A DNA stretch of 64,000 nt from Centrapalus pauciflorus (Eukaryota; Streptophyta; Magnoliopsida; Asterales; Asteraceae), in contig JAANYP010004774.1 of the NCBI GenBank assembly GCA_020465985.1, positions 209,020 through 273,019 on the forward strand, in the 5' to 3' direction. The translations under genes were made by a program, and so were the position numbers. The notes below the pieces were generated by a model. That model worked only from the letters and a program-made list of their open reading frames with translations. It ran no database searches and was not told the origin of the DNA. This document shows positions 11,335-22,981 of the stretch, piece by piece; the stretch's first letter is position 1, and every line of letters begins with the position of its first letter.

Positions 11335-11560
11335 TGTATGACGAATAATTTGTGATCTCATTCTCATTAAAATAATCAGAGTATATATAGATAATAAATA
11401 GAATACTTGATAAACACAAATACTAATATAAATCTTACTAGACCATGTTTGGCGAATAATTTGTGATGTCTTTCTCATTAGAATAACCAGAGTATAAATA
11501 GACAATGAAGAGAATAATTAAAACAAACACAAATACTAATATAAATCCTATCCTATAATA
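11335..11560. repeat. 111-bp tandem duplication
   Basis: GAATAATTTGTGAT begins at 11343 and again at 11454. Both copies continue through TTCTCATT, AGAGTATA, TAGA and ACACAAATACTAATATAAATC. The copies are diverged and non-coding. Confidence 0.7.
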
Positions 11561-11800
11561 TGTATGACTTTAAGATATCAAAGCTTGAGTATAGAACTTA
11601 ATAACCCATCGACGTCTAGAGATATTAACCCCTGATCCCAAAAGCTATGTAATTTGACTATTAGGTAACCTTATTCCTGCTCTTAACTTCTCCTATATTG
11701 CTCTTGATTTCTTTATAGTCATATACCTTCCTGATTGTAGCAATCAACAAACTAATTGATATAAATTGTGTTTCTCTTTCTCACAATTGCATAATTCTCA

Positions 11801-11824
11801 GGGTGGGGTAGGGGTAGGGGTGGG
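11801..11824 (+). other. Potential G-quadruplex motif
   Basis: GGG-T-GGGG-TA-GGGG-TA-GGGG-T-GGG provides five G-runs with one- or two-base loops, which fits the classical quadruplex rule. It is in intergenic DNA. Confidence 0.6.
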
Positions 11825-11918
11825 TGTAGGAGAGTGATCCTCTCCATTTCACACCACATCAAATGTCACATTAGATTAATATTAGCTTTTCTTCCTCTCA
11901 CTCTCTTCTCCCAAATTT

Positions 11919-11956
11919 TTTTTTTTTTTGGGAGAGGGGGGGGGGGGGGGGGGGGG
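11919..11956. repeat. T-run followed by a run of 21 G
   Basis: A homopolymer of T, then GGGAGA, then an uninterrupted run of 21 G (11936-11956). The length is likely unstable or an assembly estimate. Open frames across it are artefacts of low complexity. Confidence 0.9.
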
Positions 11957-12212
11957 TTGTTTTCTTCTTCGGGGCCACATGCCACAATGCCACATGGCAC
12001 CCCGCTTCCACTCCTCTCAACGGTGAGTTTTCTTATCATCTCTCCAAAATAACACAAAAGTGGTCAATTTAAATGGGATTTATATTCCTAGTGGTGAAAA
12101 AATTTCACATTGTATAATTTATCAATTTTCATTTAGTTTCTTGTATAATTGACATGTACAATTGTATACCAATTAGTTTCCGTTAAATTCTTTTGTGTTT
12201 TATTGATGCACA

Positions 12213-12472
12213 CAGGGGTTACGCTCACCTTGGAAGCAAGGTTTATGACCCACCCCAACTTTACACTCTCACACACACATGAAATACGTAATTAATTGTG
12301 AGAATGATAAGAATTAATCATAATTTGACACATAAACATTATTAATAATTATAACTATCACAATTGATGTATTTATATGATTATATGTTACTTATTTTAC
12401 CGTTTTTATATACATCATCCGTCTAGTTATTAATTTGGTCCATCCACAACTAAGATCCTGGCTATGCCACTG
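12213..12472. mobile_element. hAT-type MITE, 260 bp, older
   Basis: It starts CAGGGGTTACG and ends CTATGCCACTG. The flanking 8-bp sequences GATGCACA (12205-12212) and GCTGCACA (12473-12480) match at seven of eight positions, consistent with an aged hAT TSD. It is non-coding. Confidence 0.5.
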
Positions 12473-12480
12473 GCTGCACA

Positions 12481-13421
12481 CCAACGCTTGATGAAATGCC
12501 ACAACGAACTAAGTTTTTTTTTCGTAAACCTTATTATTAAAAATTGACATTGCTATTATGAAAACGTAATTATTAGTTCTCTACAATTGCTTTTAAATCG
12601 TAAACGTGTTTAAACACTAACAAGTTAATTATTTAGAAGATGTTCAACCATGTGTTCAAATTCTATTGTATGATTTCCACTAAAACAATGAAAAAGAAGT
12701 TTGCTCATGATAATCTTAGACCGGGACAATACTATCTTCAGTGAGGACCTGTAACAAAATCTTCTAATTTTAGACTAAGAGATGATTAGAACCACTATAG
12801 AAACGCATGAAGCAACTTATGATCAATCGTGTTATTACTTATTTCTCTATCATACCTTTGTACTCGTTTTACTTGGATTTTAGTTTGCCAAAGAAAGTTT
12901 ATTTGGTATTACCTTTTTGTCGGAAAATACTTATTGACACCAATAAGACATAAACTTTTGCTATCTTCATAGAAGTGTAGTTATAATCAATGATCATTTT
13001 ATAGCGAAACTTTTAAATAATTGTCCGCGAATGCGAACTAACTGTAATAACTTTTTTTTCAAGATTAGAATTAATATATGTTTAATACGATTATTATAAT
13101 TGTATTTAACACATATTTAAATATAATATATTATTGTTATTTGTCAGCTGACATAAAATTTCATATTATTTTTTGAAATGTTAATAGCATTTGATCCCAT
13201 GAAAGTCATAAGAAAACCTCTACATGATGTAAAAGAAACTTTTATGTATGGAAACGTTAAGCTTTCGATATCATACATTATTACACATATAACAACAAAG
13301 AAGGTGTCGAATTGACAACATAATGCATCTCTAAAGAAGCTAAAAATATGATTATTACAACACTTTCTGTTTTTATTCATAACATAATAAAACAGACTAT
13401 TGATTTAAGGAAACCGATCTT
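12481..13421. other. 3' flank of defensin gene 1
   Basis: AT-rich intergenic sequence with no gene recognised. About 13255-13420 is similar to 20480-20629 downstream of the second defensin gene (ACATATAA...CACAAAGA...GGTGTC/GCT...GATTGACxACATAATxCATCTCTAAAGAAGCT), showing that the duplication includes the 3' flank. Confidence 0.5.
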
Positions 13422-13937
13422 TCATGGATGTTCGACATTTGGTACTACTTCTTTTGCATCATGGTCAAACTTATCTGCCTTGAGTTTGTCTTTAGCAAGC
13501 TCTTCTGCTTTTAGCTTATCTTGAGCGAGTTTTTCAGCTTTTTTACAATTGAAATAACAAAAGCACATGTGTTTCCCTCCACGCACATGACAAGCTCCAT
13601 GGGCTGCACCCTCCCATGACTTACACTGATTATCACAATGTCCTGTGTTGCCACAGTTGCCTGACCATGTCTTGCTAGCTTTCTCGCATAGCTCTGCTCT
13701 CACACTCGAGATTTCTGTGTAGTTTTCAATTCGTTAGGACATATAAAACCAACAACTTAAAGAATCCAAGTTGAAATTGGAATGAAGTTCAATTCCTATA
13801 GAGTTAATGTAAAGTGCTATTAATTGACATATCCACAAATTTTATAAATAATCACTATTGTATATTATAGAAAAGTGACATGCTACATATTGCAAATAGG
13901 TTTGTTTACTTAATAAGTATAATAAAAATATATAATA

Positions 13938-13978
<41 letters not shown>

Positions 13979-14196
13979 CTCACACTTATAAATATGAATA
14001 TATTTACATATTATAAAAAATACATGTTTTATTATATGTTTTCAATTTATATGTTGTGGTGTGAACCTAGTTCTAATACGTACCACAACATCAAATGCCC
14101 GAAAACAATTAACAAATGATCGATGATTAAGATTTGATAACCTGAGATAAAGAGGATTAGAAGGAACGCGGAGAAAACAATCGATTTTTGCACCAT
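13422..14196 (-). CDS. Defensin-like secreted protein with charged helical tail (gene 1)
   Basis: Exons 14196-14142 and 13714-13422 join through a phase-1 intron (donor G|GTTATC, acceptor ACACAG|AAA) to give 115 residues. Residues 1-18 (MVQKSIVFSAFLLILFIS) are a signal peptide core. Residues 26-75 are a plant defensin domain with cysteines at 28, 39, 45, 49, 60, 69, 71 and 75. The C-x3-C and C-x-C spacings are those of the CS-alpha-beta fold, and the gamma core ends MCFCYFNC. The domain matches the Art v 1/SF18 Asteraceae type (ELCEKASKTWSGNC, HGACH). Residues 76-115 are a Lys/Asp/Glu-rich tail built on a 10-residue repeat, unlike the proline-rich tail of Art v 1. The product is presumably secreted to the wall or apoplast. 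Antifungal or reproductive roles are known for the family but not shown here. The signal peptide is three residues shorter than in gene 2. Confidence 0.85.
13941..13976. repeat. (AT)n microsatellite in the intron of defensin gene 1
   Basis: An uninterrupted TA/AT dinucleotide run lies within the 427-bp intron (13715-14141). It is likely length-polymorphic. Confidence 0.9.
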
Positions 14197-14264
14197 TTTT
14201 GAATTAGAATGAAGCTCAAGAACACCCACGATTTCGATGAAGAAAAGAGTGCTACCATAAAGGG

Positions 14265-14273
14265 TATTTATAG
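14265..14273 (-). promoter_or_regulatory. TATA box of defensin gene 1
   Basis: On the minus strand CTATAAATA lies about 70 bp upstream of the start codon. The equivalent box occurs at the same distance in genes 2 (21580-21587), 3 (28948-28955) and, as TATAAAAA, 4 (30607-30614). Confidence 0.7.
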
Positions 14274-14379
14274 AAATTGATAAAGAAGGATAAAGATTGA
14301 TATATTGATATTTTAAAGTAATAAGAAAAACAGGCTAAGAATCAAAAGGTTCAACACCGTATACGTGGCAAATTCAAAC

Positions 14380-14500
14380 TTTGCGGTAACATAACATGTA
14401 GTCTTGTTTTGTGTTGCCACGAATTTGCTAAGGTTCTATGGTCAACACTTGTTTCTATAAATAGAAAGAGTTTAGTCAAACTTTTCTACACACACTTTTA
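14380..14500 (-). promoter_or_regulatory. Upstream block conserved between defensin genes 1 and 2
   Basis: GCGGTAACATAA, GCCACGAATTTGCT, GGTCAACACTTGTTTCTATAAA and AGTCAAACTTTTCT occur here in the same order as at 21708-21820 upstream of gene 2, within otherwise diverged flanks. GTCAA is a W-box-like core. The block is 180-300 bp upstream of the ATG, so it is a plausible shared promoter module left by the gene duplication. Confidence 0.55.
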
Positions 14501-16013
14501 TTTATAGAAAAGAATGGTGTCACAAAAGAGGTGGAATTTGGGCTTCTTGAAATGCGGTCGCATACCCCGTTCGTTTTACGTTGTTCGAAAATAAATCTAA
14601 TATATGTTACAATTTGTTTTATTACGCGTCGAAAAATTTTCGACCCCAATGATTTTTGATGTTTGATTCTTATATCCTGAAACTTTTTAATAAATTTTAT
14701 ATGTGTAAAAAAATCAGTCGTAAAATCTAAGAGAATATATACAAAAACGTAATAGTTTGCTACCCATTTAACAAATAATTTAAAATTACATACATCCAGT
14801 TTGGGCCTTTAATTATTGGGCCAATTCAATTGTTGATGTCTCATGTGGTTAATTATTGGGTCAATTCAATTGTTGATGTCTCATGTGGTTACAAAAAAAC
14901 ATAACTCATATCCTTTAATTGGTTTATAAATTGTTGAAGTTAGCATTGACTTTGATTATTGCAACCACATCTATTTAGCAATGTTTTTCTGCAATGAAGT
15001 TTGTGAAATCATACTTGCAAAATTCAATTGGTGATAAATGGTTGAATGACTGTTGTATTTGCACCATAGAGAACGAATTATTTGCCAATGTTTCAGATGA
15101 TGATGTAATAACTCAACTTCAAAAGATGAAAAATAATAGGAGACAATTGTAAAATCTAGTTTATTTTTGGTTTGTAATGATTAATGATGTTGTAACATGT
15201 AAGTATTTGTTTTATCATATGATTCAGATGAACCGACTCGAAATTTTGAGATTTGAAAGAAAAAATAGACTCACAAGCACTTTCACTTGCGTATCATATT
15301 AAATTTCGACCTCAATAAAAACTTTTCTGGATCCGCCAGTATCGATGACAATGGTTTTTACACACATAAATGGTGGTTAATATTTAATAAGCAGATTTTA
15401 AGATACATGTATAATATATAAATAATAGTAAATGTCATCATAAATTCATAATCTATTATTGTAACTTGTGAACAAAGATATTTTTTGGTAGTGTAAAAAT
15501 TTTCAAAAAAATCTATGTACGTACATAATATATAAATAAAAATAGTTTCCAGTGAAGTGTCAAAATATTAAACACAAGAAAATATTACAATATTGATATT
15601 GATTTATACATATACAGACTTAATATATAGACATGTTTATGTAGGGTTTATTTAGTTGACTTAATTTCGGTAAAAATTTTCATCGAAAACAATGGTTTCT
15701 GGAAGATACGTTTAAATATATTGTTTTTGATGTTTCAGTTTTTAGCTTTCAAATTTATAAGTAAACTTGAAACATATTTTTTAAAGTTTCTTCCTTTTAT
15801 TATCAATCTAGTCACCAAAATCTATATTATAAATGAGGGTTAATATTGAAAAAACCCAATCAACTTTTATTATTTTCTCAATGAAGAAAGGTAATAAGAT
15901 TTTTTCAATATTAACCGTAAATGAAGTGTAAATGAAAACGAAAAAAATATTTATAACTCAACTAAACACATTTTCTATCTCTAAAATGTATTTTCTTAAT
16001 AATAATCATGTTT
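14501..16013. other. Intergenic, no gene recognised
   Basis: AT-rich sequence without a recognisable coding frame. A 40-bp tandem duplication is listed separately. Confidence 0.45.
14811..14890. repeat. 40-bp tandem duplication
   Basis: AATTATTGGGCCAATTCAAT... at 14811 is repeated at 14851 through TGTTGATGTCTCATGTGGTT with a single C/T difference near the start, so it is recent. Confidence 0.9.
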
Positions 16014-16022
16014 ATATTTTTA

Positions 16023-17253
16023 GGGTAAATTACAAATTCCGTCCCTATGGTTTATTAAAAATTATGGATTAAATCCTTTAAATTTAAAAATTACACTAAC
16101 ACTCCTTATGGTTGCAATTTTGTTACGGATATGGTCTTTTGGCCATTTAAAATGATCATTTTACCATTACTTGTTTAATATTTATTATTAATGTTGTCTT
16201 TATTGATATTTCTGTTATTTAATAGACTAATCTAAAAAAATTAAAAATACCAGTAAAATTAATTTAATATAAAACACATAATTTTGAATAATAAAATATT
16301 AATAAAGAAAAATGCACAATAATTATTCTTATTTAAAAACTAAAAAATAATGTATTCAGATTATATTTTTTTTACTTTAAAAAAATAAACATTTTTTAAA
16401 TAAAAAAAACAAATGTAAACATAGTCAAAAAGTATCAAAAACTTCGTTTTCAAAATTTTTAAATAAACAACTTTTTAACACTCTCAATAAACGTTTAAAA
16501 ACATTTTTATAGTTTAATCATTTTGAAAAAAAATGTTTAAAAACTTAAAACATTTTGAAAAACTTTAATTGTTTTGAAAAGTTCAAACTTTTTTAATTTT
16601 TTAAGAAAAGTTATAGAAAACTATCAAAAAAACTTTTAATTTATCTATTGTTCGTCAAAATGTTTGAATTTTTTTGTTTTATTATTCATAAAAGTTTAAT
16701 TTTTTAACAAAAAATCAAAAAGAAAACCTCAAGTTTAAAGACTATTTTGTTTTTAGTTCTTAATTAACAAAATGATAAAATAACAAATTATATGTTTTTA
16801 TAGATGTTTTAATCATTATGAAAAATCATTTATTGTAAAAAGGATAAAAATAAATACTTAATAATAATAATTTATTTACAAAAGGTTTACATTTTATATT
16901 AAAAAAGTAAACTCAAAACGTTATTTTTTAGTTTTTAATTAATGATGATAATTCTTCGTATGTCTTTAAAAATATTTTATTATTGAATTTCATGTGTTCT
17001 ACACTAAATTAATTTTACTGGTTTTAAAATTACTTTGAGTTATTTTATTATTTTATGATAATAGAAATAATTATAAAAACAACATTAATATTAATTAATA
17101 AACTAGTAAGGGTAAAATGATCATTTTAAATGACCAAAAGACCAAATCCGTAACAAAACTTCAACCACAAGTACTGTCAGTGTAATTTTCAAAGTTAAAG
17201 GACACAATCCTTGTATTATAATAAACCACATGGACGAAATTTGTAATTTACCC
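16023..17253. mobile_element. Non-autonomous Mutator-like element, 1.23 kb
   Basis: Long terminal inverted repeats of about 150 bp start GGGTAAATTACAAATT, then include GTCCCTATGGTTTATT and GTTACGGATATGGTCTTTTGG; the right end is their complement, ending AATTTACCC. The 9-bp TSD ATATTTTTA is perfect on both sides (16014-16022 and 17254-17262). The interior is AT-rich with no open frame. It is the same family as 34306-35547. Confidence 0.85.
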
Positions 17254-17414
17254 ATATTTTTATTAAAAACTCCAAACAGAATATCATCAATTTATAAACG
17301 CATCCTAAAGTTCACTACAAATTTATCAAAAACTAAAAGGAAGCATACTTTTTGCGTTTGGAACTAATGATATCATACATTCATACTAATTATATCATTA
17401 TCCAAACTAAAAGA

Positions 17415-19918
17415 AGTGTTTGGATTGAATTGCTTAATAATTGATTATTTGCGTTCTGAACTAATTATATCATACTTTTTTAAAAGCTAAAAATGTAGCT
17501 TATTTTCTAAACAATTGATGATTTGATAATTTTATAAATTAAAATGTAAATCCAAATACTTTAAAAATTGATTATTTGATAACAGTTATAGCAAATAGTA
17601 AGTAGAAGTTATGTGGCACCCTTGCCACATTAACCACCATTACATTACACCCAGGATTAATCACCAAACATAAATTATTACATAATGATCTGAATACTTA
17701 AATTAAAGTGCAGAAGCATAGAAGTATATAATAAAATAGAATTACAACTGAGTCAAACACCCTACGGTGCTATAAGGTTTCAAGTCTAAGTCTACATACT
17801 CGATACATTATTACATCACCCAGAATATATTACAACATCTGTCCCATAGCACATTTACCGATTTAGCAGTATCAAATCTTCCAAGACTTCAAAACGACCT
17901 AACTAGAAGGTCCCGCAGCAGATTTCCCTTTTCCTGTAAAAATTTAACAACTGAGGGGTAAGCGAATGCTTAGTGAATACCAATGATTTTTACACATTCC
18001 ACAAATCCTTATGATGCCCCCCAAGAGTAACCGCGGTAACACATATCGTATACTCCATACGTACTCAAAGTACGCAAACCCGAGCCGCAGCTCCTTCGAG
18101 ATGACACTCGGCATAAGAAAAACCAACCATCTGAGGCAGACATAACATCGGGGATGACCAACTGTCTATCCTGACCACAGAAGTGTCAAACTCTTGGTCA
18201 TATAGCACAATAACATTAGAGTACAGATGCGACCCACAGGTCCATCAATAAGATGCACAACAAAGAAACGGACATGCAACAAGTATGAATGTGCATCAAC
18301 ATATACGCAAGTTAGTAGAGTGCCAAATGAAAGTGAAACAACATGCCTCAGCAGGCAAAACAAACATAAAGCAGATGCATACATGTTAAAATCAAAGGTA
18401 CTCACAGTGGGTGCGTTAGTTAATTTCAGATTATCTTATTTCTCTTCGGGATTTCAACCGGACTCACAAAGTACCCCACTGTGGGTTAAACAACACCACA
18501 AGGGACCTGTTACATTTCCATAAGGAAAACATATCACATACGTGTTCGAGTATCAATTTATACAATTATAAGTGTTACAACATTTGGAACCGACATCCGA
18601 AACTCACGTTTAAATCTCATCATTTGAGGTGTTATTATTCCCAATTAACCCTCCTTTATTTACCTTACTATGTTACAAAAGGTATCTCAAAAGTGTGTTT
18701 AATTAACCATAAATTTGGATCTTTAAAACCCCATCCGAATTACACATAAACTGCAGATGACTCGCCGAGTCGGTCCATGTGACTCGCCGAGTCGAGGTCC
18801 GAATTACGGATCCTCGGCCGAATTTCAGATCCATCCGAATTACGTTGACCCATCCGAATTCGGGTCCATCCGAGTTCGGTTCTTATTCGATTTCAGTCGA
18901 ATCTAATTTCGGGTCTCATCCGAATTCGGATCCAACACTTATGCATTTTTGAATATTTCATTCAAATGTTCTTGGCGACTCGCCGAGTCGACATGCAGGT
19001 GTGCCTTCGAAACTTACAGATTTTCACTAAAAATTTTCAAAATTAATTTACAGTAACATGCAATCAATTCTAATGTTTTATAAACATATTTGGGGTGTTT
19101 TTACATCATTTTCCCCATTTATAAAACACTAATTAGTCCAGATTCAACCAAAATATGAATTTTTCTTCAAGAACACAAAAAGTCATAAAAATAGAGATTT
19201 CTTACCTTCTGGATCGATTCAACCAACGATTCTTGTTTCTAATGCTTCAGAAATCTTCAAGAGATGATTTCCAACTAATATAACATACATGCATTACAAA
19301 TTTTTCAGATTTAAAATCTGAATTTTATGTATTTTATTCTCAAAATAAAAAATCCAAGTTGATAGATCATGTTCTTACCTTAATTTCTATTGATTCTTGG
19401 TAATATGAAGCTTTAATCCACGAATTTAGTTCCACAATTTCGAATTTCAGCAGAATTCTAGAGTGAGAGTGAGAGACGGCTTGAGAACTTTTGTGATGAA
19501 ATGGTGAAAATGAAGAATATGAAAGACTAATAGTCTTTTGTTCCATATTTTCCAACTTTGACACCTTTAGCCCCTCAACTTATCTGGTTCCATTAAATAC
19601 TGAGTTTCATCATAATTATCATCATTAACATTTTAACAATCATACTTAATAACTAAAAGTTGAAATTCTCAAATTTATTAATTTCTTAAAATGACAACCA
19701 ACTTTAAATATCCAGATACATAATCATCTTTTTCATAATTCAACTTAATTATACAAAAAATTCATCTAATTATCTCAATTACAATAAATTAAATCCGAGG
19801 ATGTTACAAGTTAAGTCAAACACTAAATTTCAGCAACAACTTTTTGTTACAACAACATAATTATTTGATATTAAGTTTTCAAAAACGTTACATTTTTTAA
19901 ATGCAAACCAAACACCTG
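17415..19918. mobile_element. Probable MITE split by a solo LTR
   Basis: The left part begins near AAGTGTTTGGATTGAATTGC and the right part ends ATGCAAACCAAACACCT, resembling the ends of the MITE family at 22982-23670 and 32295-32664. The insertion of the solo LTR between AGTTA repeats would have interrupted it. The left boundary is approximate. Confidence 0.35.
17612..19808 (-). mobile_element. Solo LTR of a gypsy-type element, 2.2 kb
   Basis: The unit runs TG...CA; read on the minus strand it starts TGTAACATCC, a common Tekay/Del-type LTR start. It is flanked by a perfect 5-bp TSD AGTTA (17607-17611 and 19809-19813) with no internal coding region, which defines a solo LTR left by LTR-LTR recombination. 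It contains CATCCGAATT-type repeats at 18730-18930, also present in the LTRs of the gypsy element at 50609, and three copies of GACTCGCCGAGTCG (18759, 18781, 18977). Confidence 0.85.
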
Positions 19919-20072
19919 GTAATTGTGAATTGATCATGGTAGTTTTTCTTTTGAAGGAGAGGTTCAAATAACATGAATAAAGTAAAAATATATTACCTAA
20001 AAATGAGTATTAAAATATGTACAATACAGTTACTATAGTTGCATTCACGACATCTTTTGATATAATGCATGA

Positions 20073-20343
20073 CTAGATTAATACCCATGTAATAGTGTAT
20101 TACATGGGTTAATTTAAAAAATAAATATTTAAAAATATGTATGATATAATAATAATAACAAATAATAAATTTTTAGTTAATGGGTTATTAAATTAAACAT
20201 ATTAGATTTGGGTAGATATGATTTGCTTTAAAGTTTTAAGGAAAATTTAGTAAATGAAATGTCAAAGAAGAGATCGACATGTGGCAAATCAAATTAGAGC
20301 ATGACATGTGGCATGCTAGTTACTCATTAATTGTATAGATAGA
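20073..20343 (-). mobile_element. Non-autonomous Helitron, 271 bp
   Basis: On the minus strand it starts TCTATCTATACAATT after an A and ends in a hairpin (CCATGTAATAC...TACATGG) then GTATTAATCTAG before a T. It shares the CATGTGGCA subterminal motif with 497-807. It lies immediately downstream of defensin gene 2. Confidence 0.7.
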
Positions 20344-20629
20344 TTAATTGTTGTTAATTTTAATTAAATTTCATTATATATTCAAACTTGTAATTAAATA
20401 ACTGGGTGGAATTTTAAATATATTTAAATTACGTACATGATTGAAAAGAAAACCATTATGCATCATACATCATATGTTATTACACATATAATCAACCACA
20501 AAGAGGGTGCTTGATTGACCACATAATACATCTCTAAAGAAGCTTAAAATGTAACTAGCTATTACCAAGTGCTTTCTATTTTTATTTATATCATATAACC
20601 AAACTTTTGGTTTAAGGAAACTGATCCTT

Positions 20630-21510
20630 TCATGGATGCTCGACATTTGGTATTACTTTCTTGGCATCACGATCAAACTTATCTGCCTTGAGTCTGTCTT
20701 TGGCGAGCTCTTCAGCTTTAAGCTTATCTTGAGCTAGCTTTTCAGCCTTTGGACAATTGAAGTAGCAAAAACACATGTGTTTTCCTCCACGCACGTGACA
20801 AGCTCCATGAGCTGCACCCTCCCATGACTTACACTGATTATCACAATGTCCTGTGTTGCCACAGTTGCCTGACCATGTCTTGCTAGCTCTCTCGCATAGC
20901 TCTCCTTTCACAGTCGAGATTTCTATGCAATTTTCAACTTGTTAGGCAACATAAAATCATTAACTTAAAGAAGTCAAACAAAATTGAAATGAAGTTCCCA
21001 TAAAGATAGTTTAAAGTGGACATATTCACATATTTTAAAAATATTCACACTTGTAACATAAAGAAAATTGTGACATGATACATGTTAATAAGTGTAAAAG
21101 ATTGTTTGTTCATTTTTAATTGGATTTGCTAGTTTATAGATTAAACCATATCATATATATTTTATTAATAATCAAACAAATATCGTCTAAGAAAAATATC
21201 AAATATAATCAAAATTTATAACCTTCATTTATAGTAATATATATGTATATTTTAATTTATATACTTATTAAGTAAATCACAATTAAAATTTGATTTTTGC
21301 TACCTGCTTACATGATACACTGTTCATTGGATAGTTTGTAAATTATTTGTCATTTTAAATATATATTGTAGTGTGAGCTAGCTAGCTCAAAATACCGTAA
21401 CATTCGGAAATACAATATTAACAAATGATGGTTAAGATTTGATAACCTGATATAGCGAGAACGAAGACGATTAGAAGGAATGCGGAGAAAATAACCGATT
21501 TTTGCACCAT
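20630..21510 (-). CDS. Defensin-like secreted protein with charged helical tail (gene 2)
   Basis: Exons 21510-21447 and 20922-20630 (phase-1 intron, 524 bp) encode 118 residues. Signal peptide 1-21 is MVQKSVIFSAFLLIVFVLAIS. The eight defensin cysteines are at 31, 42, 48, 52, 63, 72, 74 and 78. The defensin domain is almost identical to gene 1 (GNCGNTGHCDNQCKSWEG shared). The tail from 79 on repeats KLAQDKLKAEELAKDRLKAD and ends PNVEHP as in gene 1. The few differences (KGELCER for RAELCEK, CPKAEK for CKKAEK) show a recent duplication of the locus including promoter and 3' flank. The product should be secreted. Family roles are antimicrobial or pollen/floral, but expression is unknown here. 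Confidence 0.86.
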
Positions 21511-21579
21511 TTTTGAATCACAATGAAGCTCAAAGAACACTCACGATTTTGATGAAGAAAACATTGATAGCATAGAGGG

Positions 21580-21587
21580 TATTTATA
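21580..21587 (-). promoter_or_regulatory. TATA box of defensin gene 2
   Basis: TATAAATA on the minus strand, 70 bp upstream of the start codon, aligned with the box of gene 1. Confidence 0.7.
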
Positions 21588-21829
21588 GGAAATTTGAAGA
21601 AGGATAAGGATGATATTGTGTTGTAAGAAGAAAATAAATAACATATCGAAATTATAAAAAAAAAGGTTAATTAAGAATCAAAAAGTAGTTGGCAAATTCA
21701 AATATTGCGGTAACATAAGATGCAGCCTTGTGTTGTTCTGCCACGAATTTGCTTGCTAGGATTTTGTGGTCAACACTTGTTTCTATAAACAGAAAGAGTC
21801 AAGTCAAACTTTTCTGCACCTTAAGAGTG

Positions 21830-22976
21830 GAATTCTCTTTATTAATGTTCAACCATAATTGAAGCATCAAATAAACTCTCTCGTCCTTACAAATATCTGG
21901 TAGGAGAAATCACACAGTACAACCAATTTCAAACACCTACAAACCTTTGTAGAAATCTCCAATGACGATCTCCACCGTCCAGATCGAAGAACTATGTGTT
22001 GCGAAACTTATCCTAAAATTTCACGTAGATCCAACGGTGAACAAGTTCGTACAGACGATTCTCCCACAACTGCGCAAAGCTAGACGAAATAACTGGTCAT
22101 AAAAAGTAAATGTATCATATTAACAATATAAAAAGTACACGTACTATATCGATACACCTTAAAAAGTATACTGCTATTGTACGGCTTTAGCCCATATAAT
22201 AACGGTCACAGGAATAATTGAACCAATATTCTATCATTTTAAATCAAATTTAATTACGAAGAATATTAAAAATGTTAAAATTTTATAATCTTAGGTTTAA
22301 TAAACAATTAGAACTTATTCAAACTATTTATAAATTAGGGACTTATTATGTAAAACTCATATAAAAGATTTATTTATTTGGAAATTATACTCAATATTGA
22401 AAATATTTAATTTTGTTTAAAATTAATAAAATTGGGCTAATTAAGCCCTATAACCGACTGAGTAGTGTCTATAAATATCAATGGAACCAAAACCCTAATC
22501 AAATTCATTAAATGCGACGGCAAATTAAGAGAAACCAAAGAAAAATTGAACATTTGTGATTGGGAGAAATTGAGGTAAATCTTCGAAGAATGTTTCATTA
22601 TGTCAGAATATTAATTTCTTAGTGATTAATGCAAAAATATTGAGGAATAACATGACTTTTGGCAACTAAATTAAAGATTTTCAACGTTCTATAATGTCAA
22701 AAAATAGAACCTACTTTAGCGAATTACTGTGAAAATTATATTGACTAAAATTCATGATTTTTATACCAATAGATAGGCATTTGAACTAGCTTTAAGATTT
22801 ATAATTCACCATTACGTTGCTTGTTGTGACTTTTAAAAATATAAAAATTGTTCGAAATCAACTTCTTAAATATTTTGACAACTCAAGTTATATTCTATAA
22901 ATGGTTTGAAACTTATTTTACTATATCGAATATTTGGACATATATATGAGATAAAATTTAAGCGTTAAATCATCTA
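21830..22976. other. Intergenic between defensin genes 2 and 3, part 1
   Basis: 21860-22100 is GC-richer and reads ATGACGATCTCCACCGTCC... as a 47-codon open frame at 21962-22102. It resembles remnant LTR or gene sequence but was not identified. The rest is AT-rich with no recognisable gene. Confidence 0.35.
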
Positions 22977-22981
22977 CAGAG

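Larger units (their letters stand above)
11561..12204. other. Intergenic with G-rich tracts
   Basis: No gene was recognised. The stretch includes two G-rich tracts that are listed separately and a T-run directly before the 21-G run. Confidence 0.4.

Noticed and set aside
11834..12057. Overlapping frames across the G-run with poly-Gly or poly-Pro
   Set aside because: Low-complexity homopolymer translation only.
18166..18523. Frames of 79 and 98 codons
   Set aside because: They lie within the solo LTR (17612-19808), overlap on both strands and match no domain.
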